From Actinomycetota bacterium (lineage in GTDB: Bacteria; Actinomycetota; Acidimicrobiia; Spongiisociales; UBA11373): a DNA stretch of 7,306 bases. Under the pieces are notes generated by a model. It saw only the letters and a list, made by a program, of their open reading frames with translations. It had not been told where the DNA came from and did not search any database. The stretch covers positions 1-7,306 of the forward strand of contig DNGH01000122.1 of the NCBI GenBank assembly GCA_003486285.1. The letters run 5' to 3'. The number at the start of each line of letters is the position of its first letter. Within the stretch, counting starts at the first letter, position 1. Position numbers and translations under genes: made by a program. Below are positions 5,664 through 7,306 of this stretch, piece after piece.

Positions 5664-7306
5664 GTGATCCGCTTTGGCGTCTCCGGTCTGCCCCCCGATG
5701 GTGACGACGCCGCGTTCCTCGATGCGCTGGTGGGGCGCGGGCAGACGGCCTTCGAGTTCGCCTTCACCTCGGGGTTCCCGTGGAAGGAGAAGCGCTGCGA
5801 GGCGTTCGGCCGCCTCGCAGCCGAGCGGGGAGTGGCGATCTCGATCCACGCCCCGTACTTCGCCATCCTCACCTCCGACGATCCGGAGAAGGCAAAGCTG
5901 ACCCGCTCCGCGCTCGAGCACACGATGAAGCTCGGCCACGCCTTTGGCTCGCGGGTGATCGTGGCCCACACCGGGTACGTCAAGAGGCGGACCCCGGAGC
6001 AGCTGCATCGCCTCGCCGAGGAGAGCCTCGAGATCATCGAACCGAAGGTACGGCACCTCGGGGTGGCGCTGGGGCTCGAAGTGAGCGGCACGGACCGCGC
6101 CTTTGGCACGCTCGGTGACATCGCCCTGATCGCCGAGAAGTTCTCCTTCGTCCATCCCGTGGTGGACTGGGCCCACGTGCACGCCATGTCGGGCGGCGCC
6201 CTCACCAGCAAGGACGCCTTCCTCGGGGTGTTCGGGTTCCTGCGCGACCGGTTCCCGGGATGGACCCTCGATCCGCTGCACTGCCAGTTCACCGACAACG
6301 AGTTCGGGCACGGCGGCGAGGTCCGCCACCTCCCCTACGGCAAGGGGACGCTGCGGGTCGGTCCCCTCGTCGAAGCCGCGGCGGAGGCGGGGATGCGGCT
6401 CACGCTGATCAGCGAGGCGCGGGAGAAGTCGAGCCACATCGCCATCCAGGAGGAACTCGAGGCGGCGCGGTCGTTCGTGCAGCCGCAGGCTCCCGCGCCG
6501 GACCAGACCCGTCCGCTCGCTTCGGGTCGGGTGGCCTTTCCGCAGGATCTGCGCATCGTCGCCGAGGGCGATGGCTGGGTGCCCGTCGGGTTGGAGCGTC
6601 AGGTGCGTCTCAGCAATCCCGACAAGCCGTTCTTTCCCGGCGGCGAGACCAAGGGCGACCTGGTCGCCTACTACCACTCGGTGGCGCCGGTGCTGCTTCC
6701 CCACCTCCGCGACCGCGCCATCGTCCTCGCCCGTTTTCCCGACGGCGCCGATGGCGACTGGTTCTACGAGAAGCAGGCGCCGTCGCACAAGCCGGAGTGG
6801 CTCCCCACGGCGCCCCTGTGGTCGGGGCATCGTGGCGACGTCATCGACTTCGTCACCGCTCCCGAGGTGTCGTCGCTGCTCTGGATCGTCAACCTCGGCG
6901 CCATCGAGATCCATCCCTGGCTGAGCCGGGTGGCGACGGCGACCACACCGGACTTCGCCATCTTCGACCTCGATCCCGCCGACGGCGCCACCTGGGATCA
7001 GGTGGTGACCGCCGCCGAGGTGATCCGGGTGGCACTGGAACGCCTGGGCCTCGCCGGTTATCCCAAGACCTCGGGGGCGACGGGTCTCCACATCTACGTG
7101 CCGCTCGACCCGGTGCATCCCTACGAGCGGGTGCGGCACTTCGTCGAGGCGGTGGGCCGTCTGGTGGTCGCGGCCGATCCCGGCCTCGCCACGATGGAGT
7201 GGGACATCCCCCGCCGCGCCGGCAAGGTGTTCATCGACCACAACCAGAACGTCGGGGGCAAGACGATCGCGTCGGTGTACTCGGTGCGCCCCCGTGCCGG
7301 CGCCCC
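5664..7306 (+). CDS. Endonuclease IV-like TIM barrel fused to LigD-type primase-polymerase (C-terminus cut by window edge)
   Basis: The frame is open from GTG 5664 to the window end (547 residues visible). Residues 1 to about 265 form an AP-endonuclease-2/endonuclease IV TIM barrel. The family's metal ligands can be placed: His62, His102, Glu139, Asp168 and His171 (DWAH), His206, Glu219 and His222 (GEVRHL), and Glu251. A linker of about 40 residues rich in Pro, Ala and Gln follows. From about residue 309 the sequence is the LigD polymerase domain: RLSNPDKPFFP, FYEKQAPSHKPEW, IEIHPWLSR, catalytic FDLDP (Asp435, Asp437), KTSGATGLHIYVPL (from Lys468) and IDHNQN with the third Asp (Asp525). This domain fills gaps with a preference for ribonucleotides at NHEJ breaks. 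The fusion predicts abasic-site or 3'-end cleavage coupled to resynthesis. Perhaps 40-60 residues of the polymerase are missing beyond the window; a ligase domain downstream cannot be excluded. Confidence 0.92.
   Translation, partial: MIRFGVSGLPPDGDDAAFLDALVGRGQTAFEFAFTSGFPWKEKRCEAFGRLAAERGVAISIHAPYFAILTSDDPEKAKLTRSALEHTMKLGHAFGSRVIVAHTGYVKRRTPEQLHRLAEESLEIIEPKVRHLGVALGLEVSGTDRAFGTLGDIALIAEKFSFVHPVVDWAHVHAMSGGALTSKDAFLGVFGFLRDRFPGWTLDPLHCQFTDNEFGHGGEVRHLPYGKGTLRVGPLVEAAAEAGMRLTLISEAREKSSHIAIQEELEAARSFVQPQAPAPDQTRPLASGRVAFPQDLRIVAEGDGWVPVGLERQVRLSNPDKPFFPGGETKGDLVAYYHSVAPVLLPHLRDRAIVLARFPDGADGDWFYEKQAPSHKPEWLPTAPLWSGHRGDVIDFVTAPEVSSLLWIVNLGAIEIHPWLSRVATATTPDFAIFDLDPADGATWDQVVTAAEVIRVALERLGLAGYPKTSGATGLHIYVPLDPVHPYERVRHFVEAVGRLVVAADPGLATMEWDIPRRAGKVFIDHNQNVGGKTIASVYSVRPRAGA

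Noticed and set aside
5567..6298. Upstream extension of the oxidoreductase frame beyond ATG 5566
   Set aside because: The extension only translates the 7-bp repeats and the antisense of the repair gene. The FAD motif and the -10 spacing both fit ATG 5566.
5664..6460. Sugar isomerase reading of the TIM barrel
   Set aside because: The DxxH pair, the other metal ligands and the in-frame polymerase domain fit an endonuclease IV-like DNA repair role better than xylose-isomerase-type sugar metabolism.
5154..7241. Long minus-strand open frame opposite the repair fusion
   Set aside because: The plus strand carries intact catalytic motifs of two enzyme families. The minus frame is low-complexity Arg/Gly/His-rich sequence and crosses the repeat array.

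Overview
The window is GC-rich with strong third-position G/C and GTG as well as ATG starts. Lipoprotein, promoter and protein styles suggest an actinobacterium, perhaps of the Acidimicrobiia. That placement is inferred from style, not from a marker gene.

Layout. On the minus strand, 1-239 is the N-terminal end of a PfkB-family sugar kinase cut by the window edge. A tRNA-Lys(UUU) gene lies divergently at 290-363. A broken TIR-domain gene follows (457 to about 639), abutting a 610-residue membrane protein (636-2468) with a two-helix channel-like N-terminus, two NAD-binding RCK/TrkA-N Rossmann domains and a C-terminal RyR domain. Next is a small secreted lipoprotein (2559-3080). On the minus strand, 3094-3284 is a small frameshifted ORF, 3304-4158 a cupin-class III nucleotidyl cyclase fusion, and 4205-5566 a DAO-family flavin oxidoreductase. 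A 97-bp divergent intergenic region with eight 7-bp tandem repeats separates the oxidoreductase from a plus-strand gene (5664 to beyond the window end).

That last gene has no stop before the edge. It encodes an endonuclease IV-like TIM barrel fused in frame to a LigD-type NHEJ primase-polymerase domain. It would join abasic-site or 3'-end processing with gap filling in one protein, and is the most unusual feature here.

A second theme is transcription. Four protein-coding starts have no Shine-Dalgarno sequence but a TANNNT hexamer exactly 6 nt before the start codon, as expected for leaderless mRNAs. The tRNA has the same spacing to its mature 5' end. The lipoprotein gene, in contrast, has a leader and a clear ribosome binding site.

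Functionally the TIR remnant and RCK-RyR channel look like the remains of a nucleotide-signalling or defence pair. The cupin-cyclase is probably a small-molecule-sensing cAMP synthase. The oxidoreductase and the repair fusion share only a divergent promoter region.
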